Positions 25,797 through 34,476 of a stretch of DNA of 64,000 bases are shown here, piece by piece. Numbering within the stretch: the first letter of the stretch is position 1; every line of letters begins with the position of its first letter. This stretch comes from Stenotrophomonas sp. 610A2 (GTDB lineage: Bacteria; Pseudomonadota; Gammaproteobacteria; Xanthomonadales; Xanthomonadaceae), in the NCBI RefSeq assembly GCF_030549615.1, contig NZ_CP130832.1, positions 4,548,501 to 4,612,500 on the forward strand, in the 5' to 3' direction. The translations under genes and the position numbers were made by a program. The notes beneath the pieces were generated by a model, which saw nothing but the letters and a program-made list of their open reading frames with translations, was not told the origin of the DNA and did not search any database.

Positions 25797-27743
25797 ATGA
25801 TGCACCGTCATACCGCCGTGCTGCTGTCTGCCGTCATCACCAGTGCCGTGGTTGTTCCCGCACTTGCCCAAACCACGATCAAGGCACCTGTTGCCAACAA
25901 CGAACAGGTGCTGGACATGCAGTTGAAGATGGAAGAAGCACGTATGCTGCCCTTGCGGGCGATGTATCTGCGCTACTTCCAGCAAGCCTATCGACGCTAC
26001 CCCAGTATCCCGCGCGGCACGCTGGAGTCGTTGGCGTTTGTGCAGAGCCGCTGGTCGCCGCTGCAACCCGATGCGCCCGACCAGGATGAAGCGCATCTGC
26101 GCATGCCACCCGCATGGGGCGTGATGGGTTTGTATGCCGGTGGCGGCTTCGAGGATCAGGTTGGCGACGCAGCAAAGCTGCTTGGCGTATCCACAGCTGC
26201 CGTACGCAGCGACGCGGCCACCAATATTCTCGCTGCCGCTGCCTTGCTTGATGCGCAGATCCGCCAGGATCATCCCGGTGCCGGCACTGGCAGCGCACCG
26301 ACAGCTGAAGCGATCCGCCCCGCGCTGATGCGTTACGCCGGCTACGCACCTCGCGGCAGCAACCTGGCTGCACGCAGCGCCGTCGATGACTACGCCCGCA
26401 CCAGCTTCGCCTACGATGTGCTGCTGGCACAGGACCGCGGCGTCAATGATCGCGGCATCGTCGTTCCGGAGCGCGCGATCGCTTGGGAGCAGGCCTTCGA
26501 TGCACCGCAGCTGGTGACCTTGCGCGCGCCAATGGTGCGATTGGACATCAGCAAGGATCACGTTGAAACCGATACGTTCCGAATCGATCCCATCAGCGAA
26601 ACCCTGCAGGACCGCAGCACGGCTATCAGCGCCAGCACGGCTATGCCGTCACTGGATGCCAGCATCCAGAGCACCGACTACGGCCCCGCGATCTGGAGCG
26701 CCGCCTCATCCTCCAACTACGCAGCGTCGCGTTCCGCGGCGATCAGCGCGGTGACCATCCACACCACGCAAGGCAGTTATGCCGGCACCATCTCCTGGTT
26801 CAAGAATGCTTCCGCCCAGGTCAGCGCTCACTATGTGATCCGCTCTTCCGATGGCCAGGTAACGCAGATGGTCCGCAATGCCGACACCGCCTGGCACGTC
26901 GGCAGCCAGAACAGCTACACCCTCGGCATCGAGCACGAAGGCTATGTCGACAACAGCTCCTGGTATACCAATGCGATGTACGACGCTTCAGCAGCATTGG
27001 TACGCCACTTCTGCGCAACCTATAGCGCGATCAGCTGTACCAGCGCCTACAGTGGCGCGTCCAGCAGCGGCATCAACGTGTTGCCCACCAGCGTCAAGAT
27101 CAAGGGCCACCAGCACTACAGCGGGCAGACGCACACCGACCCCGGCATCAACTGGAACTGGTCAAAGTACTACGGCCTGCTGAATCCAGGCAGCGGCGGC
27201 GGTACCGGAACGATTACCTATCTGGATCGCTTCGAGAGCAGTGTTGACCATTTCGATACCAGCCCCAGCTATTCGGGAAGCACCACCGGTATCAGCACCG
27301 CATCCACGGCTGCACGTGATTGCACCACGCAGAAGAATGGAAGCTGCTCGCTGCGCGTGTTGCTGAAGGACAACACCGCGAGCACTGCCGATTGGGCAGT
27401 GCGCTTGTTGTCGGGTAGCGGTGCACCTGCCAGCAACACCGCATTGACACGTGCCAATGGGGTTGTTGGCTTCTGGGTGTGGAGTGGCGGCACCGGAACC
27501 ACGGTTGGCATTGGCATCGATGACAGCGATGGCACCGAGATATCAACCAGCAAGGCTGTCGCAGCCAACACCTGGACCTATGTATCGTGGGCCTTGAACG
27601 ATGCGGCGCAGTGGAACGCGTGGGTGAACGGTAACGGCGCGATCACCGGCAGCAGTGTCACGCTGGATGCGATCTGGTTGTATCACGCCAATACCGCGTA
27701 TGACCTCAATGTGTATATCGATGATGTGCAGGTAGCGAATTGA
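25797..27743 (+). CDS. Exported N-acetylmuramoyl-L-alanine amidase, multidomain
   Basis: A 648-residue exported cell-wall hydrolase. A signal peptide ends at VVPALAQ. Residues about 30-190 resemble a lysozyme-like/transglycosylase fold (GTLESLAFVQSRW, then AWGVMGLYAGGGF, then ATNILAAAALL). Residues about 310-450 form an Amidase_2 domain with zinc-ligand candidates in AVTIHTTQG, LGIEHEG and KGHQHYSGQTHTDPG. After a GSGGG linker, a ~170-residue β-rich domain starting YLDRFESS and ending NVYIDDVQVAN resembles LamG or carbohydrate-binding sandwiches. I chose the ATG at 25797, with GGGGG upstream, rather than an in-frame TTG at 25782. It could serve in peptidoglycan turnover or be secreted against other bacteria. 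Confidence 0.82.
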   Translation: MMHRHTAVLLSAVITSAVVVPALAQTTIKAPVANNEQVLDMQLKMEEARMLPLRAMYLRYFQQAYRRYPSIPRGTLESLAFVQSRWSPLQPDAPDQDEAHLRMPPAWGVMGLYAGGGFEDQVGDAAKLLGVSTAAVRSDAATNILAAAALLDAQIRQDHPGAGTGSAPTAEAIRPALMRYAGYAPRGSNLAARSAVDDYARTSFAYDVLLAQDRGVNDRGIVVPERAIAWEQAFDAPQLVTLRAPMVRLDISKDHVETDTFRIDPISETLQDRSTAISASTAMPSLDASIQSTDYGPAIWSAASSSNYAASRSAAISAVTIHTTQGSYAGTISWFKNASAQVSAHYVIRSSDGQVTQMVRNADTAWHVGSQNSYTLGIEHEGYVDNSSWYTNAMYDASAALVRHFCATYSAISCTSAYSGASSSGINVLPTSVKIKGHQHYSGQTHTDPGINWNWSKYYGLLNPGSGGGTGTITYLDRFESSVDHFDTSPSYSGSTTGISTASTAARDCTTQKNGSCSLRVLLKDNTASTADWAVRLLSGSGAPASNTALTRANGVVGFWVWSGGTGTTVGIGIDDSDGTEISTSKAVAANTWTYVSWALNDAAQWNAWVNGNGAITGSSVTLDAIWLYHANTAYDLNVYIDDVQVAN

Positions 27744-27783
27744 TCATTGCCTGGGTGCTGCTGTTCTAGCCCTTCTCGGGTTG

Positions 27784-27972
27784 GGATGAGGGGGCTTTTG
27801 ATCCTGCTGGTAAGGCCCCTGCCGAGCATGGCTCGGCACTACAGGAACTGCTTTGGCTTTGGCTTTGGCTTTAGCTTTAGCCCTTCTCCCGCGTGCGGGA
27901 GAAGGGTTGGGATGAGGGGAAGCTTTTGATCTTGCTGGTAACGCCCCTGCCGAGCATGGCTCGGCACTACAG
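27784..27972. repeat. Duplicated SMAG unit with hexamer array and palindrome
   Basis: SMAG units on the minus strand (GTAGTGCCGAGCCATGCTCG) lie at 27815-27842 and 27943-27970, exactly 128 bases apart. Each is preceded by the same stretch GATGAGGGG...CTTTTGAT...TGCTGGTAA. Between them lie five GCTTT(G/A) hexamers (27850-27879) and a CTTCTCCCGC palindrome (27881-27922). The arrangement suggests a local duplication. Confidence 0.8.
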
Positions 27973-27980
27973 TTCCCCGT

Positions 27981-29900
27981 TTACTTGCGGGCGGTGAAGA
28001 TCGGCGTTAGGTAATCCGTGCTGCCTTCGATCCGCTCCAGCGTCGGGTAGCGCAGGCCACCGTGGTAATCGATGCTCAGCGTGCGGTACACGTCCATTTC
28101 CTTTACCAGCAGTCGTACCGGTTGCTTGCTGTCCTTGGCCGCACGTACCGCTTCCTCCAACTCGTCGGCACTGTATTGCAGGTCGTTCACTGCCAACACC
28201 TGCATGCCGGTGCCAACACCTGCATTGAACGCAGCGCTGTCCCAACGCACTTCATTGACGTAACCGGCCGGGCTCAAGGAGACACCCAACGAGTAGATGA
28301 AATTGGCGCCACGGCCCTTCATCGTCGACTTGAAGTAGGCGCTGGGCTTGTCCTTGTAGACCAGCTTCCAACCCGCCGCTTCAATGCCACCAACAAGCCC
28401 GGTCCTGCGCTCCAGGCGATCACGCAGGAACTGCGACCAGTCACCAGTCGGCTGCACTTGTTCCAGGGTCGCGGCGACATCGTCATAGGTGTAGGTGTCG
28501 GGACGTTCCCATTGGCCATCGTTCTGGCCGAAGAAAGCCTTGGCGAAATCGTCCAGGCTGCGCTTGCCACCGCTGAGCGTGCGCAGGCGCACGTCGGCTT
28601 CCAGCCACAGCATCTGCCCGCCCTGGTAGTAATCCTCGCTCATCTGGTAGCCGCGATAGGGCTTGGGCTTGCGCCGCGCGATCACCGGATCATTGGTGGT
28701 ATCACCAAGTGAACGCCATTCCAGACCGGCGCGGTTATCGGCGTAGGTCGCCGCCACGATCGCCAAGGCTTCGCGCGAGGCGTCCTGCGGACGGATGCCA
28801 GCGCGCGCGGTCAGCACATTGCCCCAGTACTGGGTCTGTCCTTCGTACACCCACAGCAGGCTGCCCTGCATCGGCACGTTGTAGTTCAAGGTGGCCAGGT
28901 CAGCCGGGCGGCGGTACTTGCCGTCCCAGGAGTGGGTGTATTCATGGCCGAGCAGATCGCTGCTGCCGACCTTGGCATCCCAGCCACTGAAGTAATCGCG
29001 GTCCTCGCTGTTCTCGCTGGAGCGCTGGTGTTCAAGACCAATGCCACCGAGCTGGTTGGTCACCGCGAACAGGAAGTCGTAGTGATCGTAATGCTCGGCG
29101 CCGAACAGCTTGCGCGCCTGCGTCACCAGCGCGCGGTGCTGCTCGATGTGCTCGGGCTTGGCTTCAAGGTCCTTTGCGCGGTCGGCAAACACGTTCAAAC
29201 GCACCGGGCGGGTGCCGGCCGGCGCCAGATCGAACGTGCGATGGTAGCGGCCGGCGAACACCGGCGAGTCGACCAGGATTTCCAGGTTGGTCGGCGCATA
29301 GGTGACGGTGTCGCCATTGCGACTGGCTACCGTCAGCGCACTGGCCGCCTCCCAGCCCTGCGGGTAGCGCGCACTGGCCTGGTAGGTGATGGCATGCGCG
29401 GCGTGACCGGCCGGATACAGCAGCATCGCGTTCCATTGCAGGTTGAGCATGTTTGGTGTCATCACCGTGCGGCCCTGGGCCGAGTCGGTGGGACTGAGGA
29501 ACTGGAAGTCCATGCGCAGTTCGGTGACGCCCTCGGGCACCTGCACGTTGAAGGTATAGACATCGAGCGGATCGCGTACCCACTCCAGGCGCTGACCGTT
29601 GCCGTTGATGATCAACCCGGCCAGCTTCTCGATCTGGCCACTGGGCGAGTGATTGCCCGGCAACCAGGCCGGGTAGTGGAAACGCTGCAGGCCCGGCTGC
29701 ACCGGCACTGTCTGCCGCACCTTGAACACGCGCTGGCCCAGATCGGTCGCATCGACCTCAAGCCGGATGGTGCCCGGGTATGCCGCCTCGCTGATTTTGA
29801 CGCCGCGTGCGTCCACGTCCGGCACCTCCGGCGCCGCGTTGGCCAAGCCCATGGCGGCCATCAGGGCCAACCCCAGCACTGCAGGACGGAACACATGCAT
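27981..29900 (-). CDS. M61 family metallopeptidase with PDZ domain, secreted, paralogue 2
   Basis: A 639-residue homologue of the protein at 7963-9864. The signal peptide is MHVFRPAVLGLALMAAMGLANA, so the mature enzyme is periplasmic. The zinc motif HEYTH is at residues 319-323, followed by LLWVYEGQTQYWGNVL with the third ligand. The C-terminal PDZ domain contains SLGVSLSPAGYVNEVRWDSAAFNAGV. I chose the ATG at 29900 because it gives the signal peptide directly and GAGAGG stands about nine bases upstream; the frame is open 18 codons further. The next gene on the same strand (OmpA) is about 300 bases upstream, with SMAG/REP units between. Confidence 0.88.
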   Translation of the reverse strand: MHVFRPAVLGLALMAAMGLANAAPEVPDVDARGVKISEAAYPGTIRLEVDATDLGQRVFKVRQTVPVQPGLQRFHYPAWLPGNHSPSGQIEKLAGLIINGNGQRLEWVRDPLDVYTFNVQVPEGVTELRMDFQFLSPTDSAQGRTVMTPNMLNLQWNAMLLYPAGHAAHAITYQASARYPQGWEAASALTVASRNGDTVTYAPTNLEILVDSPVFAGRYHRTFDLAPAGTRPVRLNVFADRAKDLEAKPEHIEQHRALVTQARKLFGAEHYDHYDFLFAVTNQLGGIGLEHQRSSENSEDRDYFSGWDAKVGSSDLLGHEYTHSWDGKYRRPADLATLNYNVPMQGSLLWVYEGQTQYWGNVLTARAGIRPQDASREALAIVAATYADNRAGLEWRSLGDTTNDPVIARRKPKPYRGYQMSEDYYQGGQMLWLEADVRLRTLSGGKRSLDDFAKAFFGQNDGQWERPDTYTYDDVAATLEQVQPTGDWSQFLRDRLERRTGLVGGIEAAGWKLVYKDKPSAYFKSTMKGRGANFIYSLGVSLSPAGYVNEVRWDSAAFNAGVGTGMQVLAVNDLQYSADELEEAVRAAKDSKQPVRLLVKEMDVYRTLSIDYHGGLRYPTLERIEGSTDYLTPIFTARK

Positions 29901-29986
29901 CAGCAACCTCTCGTATGTCTGAGAAGACCATGATGCGACAAGCCCGACCGGCATGACACGGGCCGATGGTCATCTGCAGATCATCG

Positions 29987-30190
29987 GTAGTGCCGAGCCA
30001 TGCTCGGCAGGGGCCTCATGCACCAACCAATGATCACCAGATTGCCCGGCTTTTTAGGAGCGGCGTAAACCGCGAAGCCACGAATGCCTGCAAGCTGGGC
30101 ATTCGTGGCTATTGCTATTCGGCCGGGTTGGATCTGGCTGTCTGCTGCTTCGGTGGGATTCCTGGCTTCGCGGCTTACGCCGCTCCTACA
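29987..30190. repeat. SMAG unit plus an inverted REP pair
   Basis: A GTAGTGCCGAGCC SMAG unit is at 29987-30014. A REP unit TAGGAGCGGCGTAAACCGCG is at 30055-30078 and its inverted partner at 30164-30190. Between them CCACGAATGCC and GGCATTCGTGG form a further hairpin. Apart from these, the 304-base gap between the M61 and OmpA genes shows no gene. Confidence 0.8.
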
Positions 30191-30204
30191 AACAAAGCGC
30201 GGGC

Positions 30205-31377
30205 TTACGTGCGAACGAATATCTCCACGCGACGATTCAACTGCCTGCCGCCCGGGTTGTCCTTGCCATCCACCTCATTGGGCGCAACCGGCTGCGATTC
30301 ACCATAGCCATGTGCTGCCGCGTCGGTGGCACTGCCGCGCTCGCGCAATGCGGCCAGCACGGCCTGGGCACGGCGCTCGGAAAGATCCTGGTTGTAGTCG
30401 TCGCTGCCCTTGGAGTCGGTATGGCCGCGGATCTCCATCGCGCTGGATGGCACCTTGCCCAGCGCCGTCGCCAGCACATCCAACACCTTGCCTGCATCAG
30501 GACGAATCACGTCCTTGTCGAAATCGAACAGCACCTTGTCGTTGAGGGTGATCACATAGCCACATGGCGCGCCCGATGGCTTGAACTTGTCCAGCAGCGG
30601 GAATTTGCCGGCCGGCGGCAATGGCGGCAGCGGTGCCATCTTCACTTCACGCGGGACCGCGCCGATGGTGCCGGTGCCGTCGCCGCGGTTCTCGACGATG
30701 CCTTCAGGGCCGCCGATCCATTTGCCTGAACCGTCAGCGTTGATCTCGATGTTGCCATCGCTGCCAACCCAGCTGCCCGAACCGTCGCCATGGTTCTCGA
30801 TGCTGCCGAAGCCACCTACCCAACTGCCGGCACCCTTGCCGTCCAGTTCGATGGTGCCGTGCGCACCCACAAAGGTGCCGGAGCCATCGGCATTCACCTC
30901 GAAGGTGCCGGCCTCGTTGACCACGCTGCCGCTGCCATCCGGCTTCACCTCCACCACGCCATCGCCGGTCACCGCCTGGCCACTGCCATCGGCACCGATG
31001 TTGAACACGCCATGGCCGCCGACGCGTTCCAGATTGCCTTGCGCATCGACATTGGTGAAGCCGCTTTCATTGACCAGCCCACCATCGGTGGCGCAGTTTG
31101 CAGGGCGTACCGTGATGCCTGAAAGCGGATCGATCAACGACTGCATCGACTGCTCAAGACGCTTCTGCGCCGGGCCGCTGCCGATGATGCTGGGCACCAC
31201 GATGGTCGGTATCACCGGAAATTCAATGCTGCCTGCAGTCAGCACTTCCGCGCTGGACTGCGTTGCTGCAGGGGCCGCTGCAGGCGCGGCAGCAGGCGTT
31301 TGATCGGCAGGTGCGTCGCGCCCGCAGGCGGCGACAAGAACGCTGAGACAAGCCAGTGACAGGACAGCAACACGCAT
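30205..31377 (-). CDS. OmpA-family lipoprotein with internal GSG repeats
   Basis: A 390-residue lipoprotein. The signal ends LVAACG, a lipobox with the acylated Cys near residue 18. Residues about 95-235 hold six to seven degenerate repeats of ~20 residues with the pattern DGSGxWVGxxGxIExxx, which could form a β-solenoid spacer. The C-terminal ~110 residues are an OmpA domain that binds peptidoglycan (LFDFDKDVIRPDAGKVLDVL, then IRGHTDSKGSDDYNQDLSERRAQAV, then NRRVEIFV). It probably links the outer membrane to the cell wall. GGAG stands eight bases before the ATG. Confidence 0.87.
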   Translation of the reverse strand: MRVAVLSLACLSVLVAACGRDAPADQTPAAAPAAAPAATQSSAEVLTAGSIEFPVIPTIVVPSIIGSGPAQKRLEQSMQSLIDPLSGITVRPANCATDGGLVNESGFTNVDAQGNLERVGGHGVFNIGADGSGQAVTGDGVVEVKPDGSGSVVNEAGTFEVNADGSGTFVGAHGTIELDGKGAGSWVGGFGSIENHGDGSGSWVGSDGNIEINADGSGKWIGGPEGIVENRGDGTGTIGAVPREVKMAPLPPLPPAGKFPLLDKFKPSGAPCGYVITLNDKVLFDFDKDVIRPDAGKVLDVLATALGKVPSSAMEIRGHTDSKGSDDYNQDLSERRAQAVLAALRERGSATDAAAHGYGESQPVAPNEVDGKDNPGGRQLNRRVEIFVRT

Positions 31378-31462
31378 GCAGCAACTCCATTTGTGCGGGA
31401 GCAGGCATTGTTGCCAAGGCGCCGTTCAATTTCCGTGACCGCGTTGGACGAGTGCGTGTCTA

Positions 31463-32368
31463 TCAGCACTCATCCAAGGCAGCGAACGAGCTTGCAAGGT
31501 GATCGATGAACAAACGCACCGACGGCAGCAAGCCTCGCCTGGAAGGAAACACCGCATGGATGATTTCCTTTGGCGGTGCCCAGTCCGGCGCGACATTGAC
31601 CAGTTCCCCGGCCTCCAGGGCTTCACGCACGATCATCGTCGGCAGCTGCGCCACCCCAACACCGGCCAATGCCGCCGCCCGCAACGCTGTCATGCCGCGG
31701 GTGATCAGGCGCGGCTGATGCGGTACTTCGGCGGTCGCGCCATCGGGGCCGATCAGGCGCCAGACGTGTTCGCCCTGCGGCACACCAAGCGCGACGCTGG
31801 GCAGCAGGTGCAGATCCGCGGGTCCATGCGAATGCCCATGCGTCTGCAGCAATGAAGGGGCCGCCACCAGGCACTGGGTACGTTCGCCCAATACCTTCAG
31901 CACCAGCTCGCTGTCCTCCAACGGTGGCGGGCGCACGCGGATGGCGACATCCACGCCTTCGGCGATGACGTCGACGCGGCGGTTGGTGGCATCCAGGTGC
32001 ACTTCCACATCCGGGCAGTGCGCCATGAACTCGGCCACCATCGCCGCCACCCGGAAATCCAGCAGCATGGTCGGGCAGCTGACCCGCACCACACCGCGCG
32101 GCTGCGAACGGGTCAGTTCAATGGATTCGGCCGCAGCCTCGGCCTCCACCAGCATCGCCCGGCAGTGCGCGTAGAAGGTCTGGCCGACCTCGGTGACCGA
32201 AAAGTGGCGGGTGGAACGCTGGATCAGGCGTACGCCCAGCCGCTCTTCCAGCAGCGCTATACGCCGGCTCAACTTGGATTTGGGCTCGCCCAGCGCGCGC
32301 CCGGCCGGGGCAAAGCCGCCGTGCTCGACCACCTTGGCAAAGTAGTAGAGGTCGTTCAGGTCCTGCAT
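31463..32368 (-). CDS. LysR-family transcriptional regulator, divergent to pirin
   Basis: A 301-residue LysR regulator starting MQDLNDLYYFAKVVEHGGFA. The N-terminal winged helix contains GRALGEPKSKLSRRIALLEERLG. The effector domain includes RGVVRVSCPTMLLDFRVAAM and VDVAIRVRPPP. I chose the ATG at 32368 because the family begins there; an upstream TTG is in frame. It is divergent from the pirin gene with a 124-base shared promoter region, and pirin is probably its target. The same pairing of LysR and pirin is common in proteobacteria. Confidence 0.88.
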   Translation of the reverse strand: MQDLNDLYYFAKVVEHGGFAPAGRALGEPKSKLSRRIALLEERLGVRLIQRSTRHFSVTEVGQTFYAHCRAMLVEAEAAAESIELTRSQPRGVVRVSCPTMLLDFRVAAMVAEFMAHCPDVEVHLDATNRRVDVIAEGVDVAIRVRPPPLEDSELVLKVLGERTQCLVAAPSLLQTHGHSHGPADLHLLPSVALGVPQGEHVWRLIGPDGATAEVPHQPRLITRGMTALRAAALAGVGVAQLPTMIVREALEAGELVNVAPDWAPPKEIIHAVFPSRRGLLPSVRLFIDHLASSFAALDEC

Positions 32369-32492
32369 CGCGGCTCCAGTGTTCACCAAATAGGACTATC
32401 AGACCACTTTTTACCGTCTACCGGGGTTATCGTCCCAAATCTAATCTTCACTCCAACGCCGGCGCACACCGCGCCGCCCAAGGAGCAGACAG

Positions 32493-33359
32493 ATGAAGAA
32501 GATCAGTGGCCTGTACAGCGCGCCCCGCCCGCATTGGGTCGGTGATGGCTTCCCGGTCCGTTCGTTGTTTTCGTACAACACCCATGGACGCCAGCTCAGT
32601 CCGTTCCTGTTGCTGGACCATGCAGGCCCGGCCGAGTTCGAGCCGGCGCAGACCCCACGCGGCGTCGGCCAGCATCCACACCGCGGTTTCGAGACCGTCA
32701 CCATCGTCTATGACGGTGAAGTGGCGCACCGCGACTCCACCGGCGCCGGTGGCGAGATCGGCCCGGGTGACGTGCAGTGGATGACCGCTGCCTCCGGCAT
32801 CCTGCATGAGGAGTTCCATTCCGAAGCCTTCACCCAGCGTGGCGGCAAGCTGGAAATGGTGCAGTTATGGGTCAACCTGCCGGCCAAGGACAAGATGTCC
32901 ACGCCGGGCTACCAGAACATCAGCAATGCCGACATCCCGGTGGTGCCGCTGGCCGATGGTGCCGGTACGGTGCGGGTGATCGCCGGTGAGTTCGGCGGCC
33001 AGCGCGGCCCGGCCCGCACGCATACGCCGATGGACGTGTGGGATATGCGCCTGTTGCGTGACCAGCACACCACCCTGCAGTTCGCGCAGGGCCACACCGT
33101 GGCGATGGTGATCCTGCACGGCACCGTGCTGCTCAACGGCAGCCAGGTCGCCCGTGAAGGCCAGCTGGTGCTGTTCGACCGGCAGGCCGGCGAAGTGCAG
33201 CTGGAAGCCAATGCCGACGCCACCGTGCTGGTGCTGGCCGGTGAACCGATCGACGAACCCATCGCCGGCTACGGCCCGTTCGTGATGAACACCCAGGAAG
33301 AAATCCGTCAGGCGATGGACGACTTCAACGCCGGCCGCTTCGGCCAGATCGCAGCGTAA
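32493..33359 (+). CDS. Pirin family protein (bicupin)
   Basis: A 288-residue pirin. The N-terminal cupin carries the metal-binding set HPHRGFETVTIVYDGEV, then GDVQWMTAASGILHEEF, giving three histidines and a glutamate. The second cupin domain (residues about 150-260) has no full metal site, as usual. Pirins bind iron and several have quercetinase activity or regulate metabolism. AAGGAG lies seven bases before the ATG, a strong ribosome binding site. Two cysteine-hydrolase genes follow downstream on the same strand, separated by palindromic repeats. Confidence 0.92.
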   Translation: MKKISGLYSAPRPHWVGDGFPVRSLFSYNTHGRQLSPFLLLDHAGPAEFEPAQTPRGVGQHPHRGFETVTIVYDGEVAHRDSTGAGGEIGPGDVQWMTAASGILHEEFHSEAFTQRGGKLEMVQLWVNLPAKDKMSTPGYQNISNADIPVVPLADGAGTVRVIAGEFGGQRGPARTHTPMDVWDMRLLRDQHTTLQFAQGHTVAMVILHGTVLLNGSQVAREGQLVLFDRQAGEVQLEANADATVLVLAGEPIDEPIAGYGPFVMNTQEEIRQAMDDFNAGRFGQIAA

Positions 33360-33366
33360 TGCTCAA

Positions 33367-33484
33367 GCCCCTCTCCCGTAAGCGGGGTGAGAGGGGCAGC
33401 TTGCGAACCATCGGTTCGCTGCCCATCGAACGCCCTTGCGCCAGCGCAAGGGCAGGGGCGCGGAGCGGGGGTTGGGGTGAGGGC
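33367..33484 (+). repeat. Composite structured repeat, copy 2
   Basis: The head stem is CCCCTCTC/GAGAGGGG. Hairpin 1 is GCGAACC/GGTTCGC at 33403-33419, enclosed by GGCA/TGCC. Hairpin 2 is GCCCTTGCGC/GCGCAAGGGC at 33432-33453. The shared block GGGGCGCGGAGCG and the tail TTGGGGTGAGGG follow. It is nearly identical to the copy at 61911 and structurally equivalent to the copy at 7808. Confidence 0.75.
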
Positions 33485-33608
33485 GAACGAAGCCAACACC
33501 AAACAAACAGCCGCGAAATCCCCGATGACAGGGCACGCCCCGGTCATCTCTTCCTGCACCACTGCAATCTGCGCGGTGCGATGCCATCCAGAGCAAGAGA
33601 GTCTCGCC

Positions 33609-34298
33609 ATGTATACCTTCCCTCAAGTAGCCAACTTCAACGGCGCAAAACCCGTCATCGATCCGGACAACGTCGCGATGCTGTTGATCGACCACCAGAG
33701 CGGCCTGTTCCAGACCGTGCACGACATGCCGTTCACCACGCTGCGGCGCTTGGCCTCGACGCTGGCCAAACTGGCCTCGCTGGCGAAGATCCCGGTGATC
33801 ACCACCGCCTCGGTGCCGCAGGGCCCGAACGGCCCGCTGATTCCGGAGATCCACCAGAACGCACCGCATGCGAAATACGTGGCGCGCAAGGGTGAAATCA
33901 ACGCCTGGGACAACCCCGACTTCGTGCAGGCCGTAAAGGACACCGGCAAGCAGCAACTGATCATCGCCGGCACCATCACCAGCGTGTGCATGGCATTCCC
34001 GTCGATTGCAGCGGTGGCCGATGGCTACCAGGTGTTCGCGGTGATTGATGCTTCCGGCACCTACTCCAAGCAGGCACAGGAAATCACCCTGGCGCGGATG
34101 ATGCAGGCCGGCGTGGTGGTGATCGACGTGGCTGCGGTCGCCTCCGAGCTGCAGAAGACCTGGAACCGCGAAGACGCCGCCGAATGGGCGCAGGCGTACA
34201 CCAACATCTTCCCCAACTACCAACTGCTGATCGAGAGCTACAGCAAGGCACAGGACGTTGTGACCAACCACGAGCAGCTGGATTCGCAACGCAGCTGA
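33609..34298 (+). CDS. Cysteine hydrolase, isochorismatase-like (YcaC-related)
   Basis: A 229-residue hydrolase of the isochorismatase-like superfamily. The nucleophile aspartate region is MLLIDHQSGLF, a lysine is present in ARKGEINAWDN, and the catalytic cysteine is in ITSVCMAFPS, preceded by the usual cis-peptide region. This set fits the Asp-Lys-Cys triad. I chose the ATG at 33609 with AGAGAG upstream; the frame is open further but covers the structured repeat. It is a paralogue of the YcaC-like protein encoded next, and both may belong to the LysR/pirin locus. The substrate is unknown. Confidence 0.85.
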   Translation: MYTFPQVANFNGAKPVIDPDNVAMLLIDHQSGLFQTVHDMPFTTLRRLASTLAKLASLAKIPVITTASVPQGPNGPLIPEIHQNAPHAKYVARKGEINAWDNPDFVQAVKDTGKQQLIIAGTITSVCMAFPSIAAVADGYQVFAVIDASGTYSKQAQEITLARMMQAGVVVIDVAAVASELQKTWNREDAAEWAQAYTNIFPNYQLLIESYSKAQDVVTNHEQLDSQRS

Positions 34299-34316
34299 AG
34301 CAAGCCACTGAGCAAG

Positions 34317-34460
34317 CCCCTCTCTCGCTGGAGAGGGGTTGGGGTGAGGGCAGACCGAAGCCAGCGATAAACAAACCATCCAATTCTTTCAGCGTCACAG
34401 CAGTGCGCAACCGCACCCTCTTCCGCCCCTTCGGGGCACCTTCTCCCGGAGGGAGAAGGA
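34317..34460. repeat. Two short palindromes between the hydrolase genes
   Basis: A TTGGGGTGAGGG-tail element points rightward at 34317-34350. A CCCCTTCGGGG-containing element points leftward at 34416-34460, ending 17 bases before the next start codon. Confidence 0.7.
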
Positions 34461-34476
34461 AACATCGGAGCCTCCC

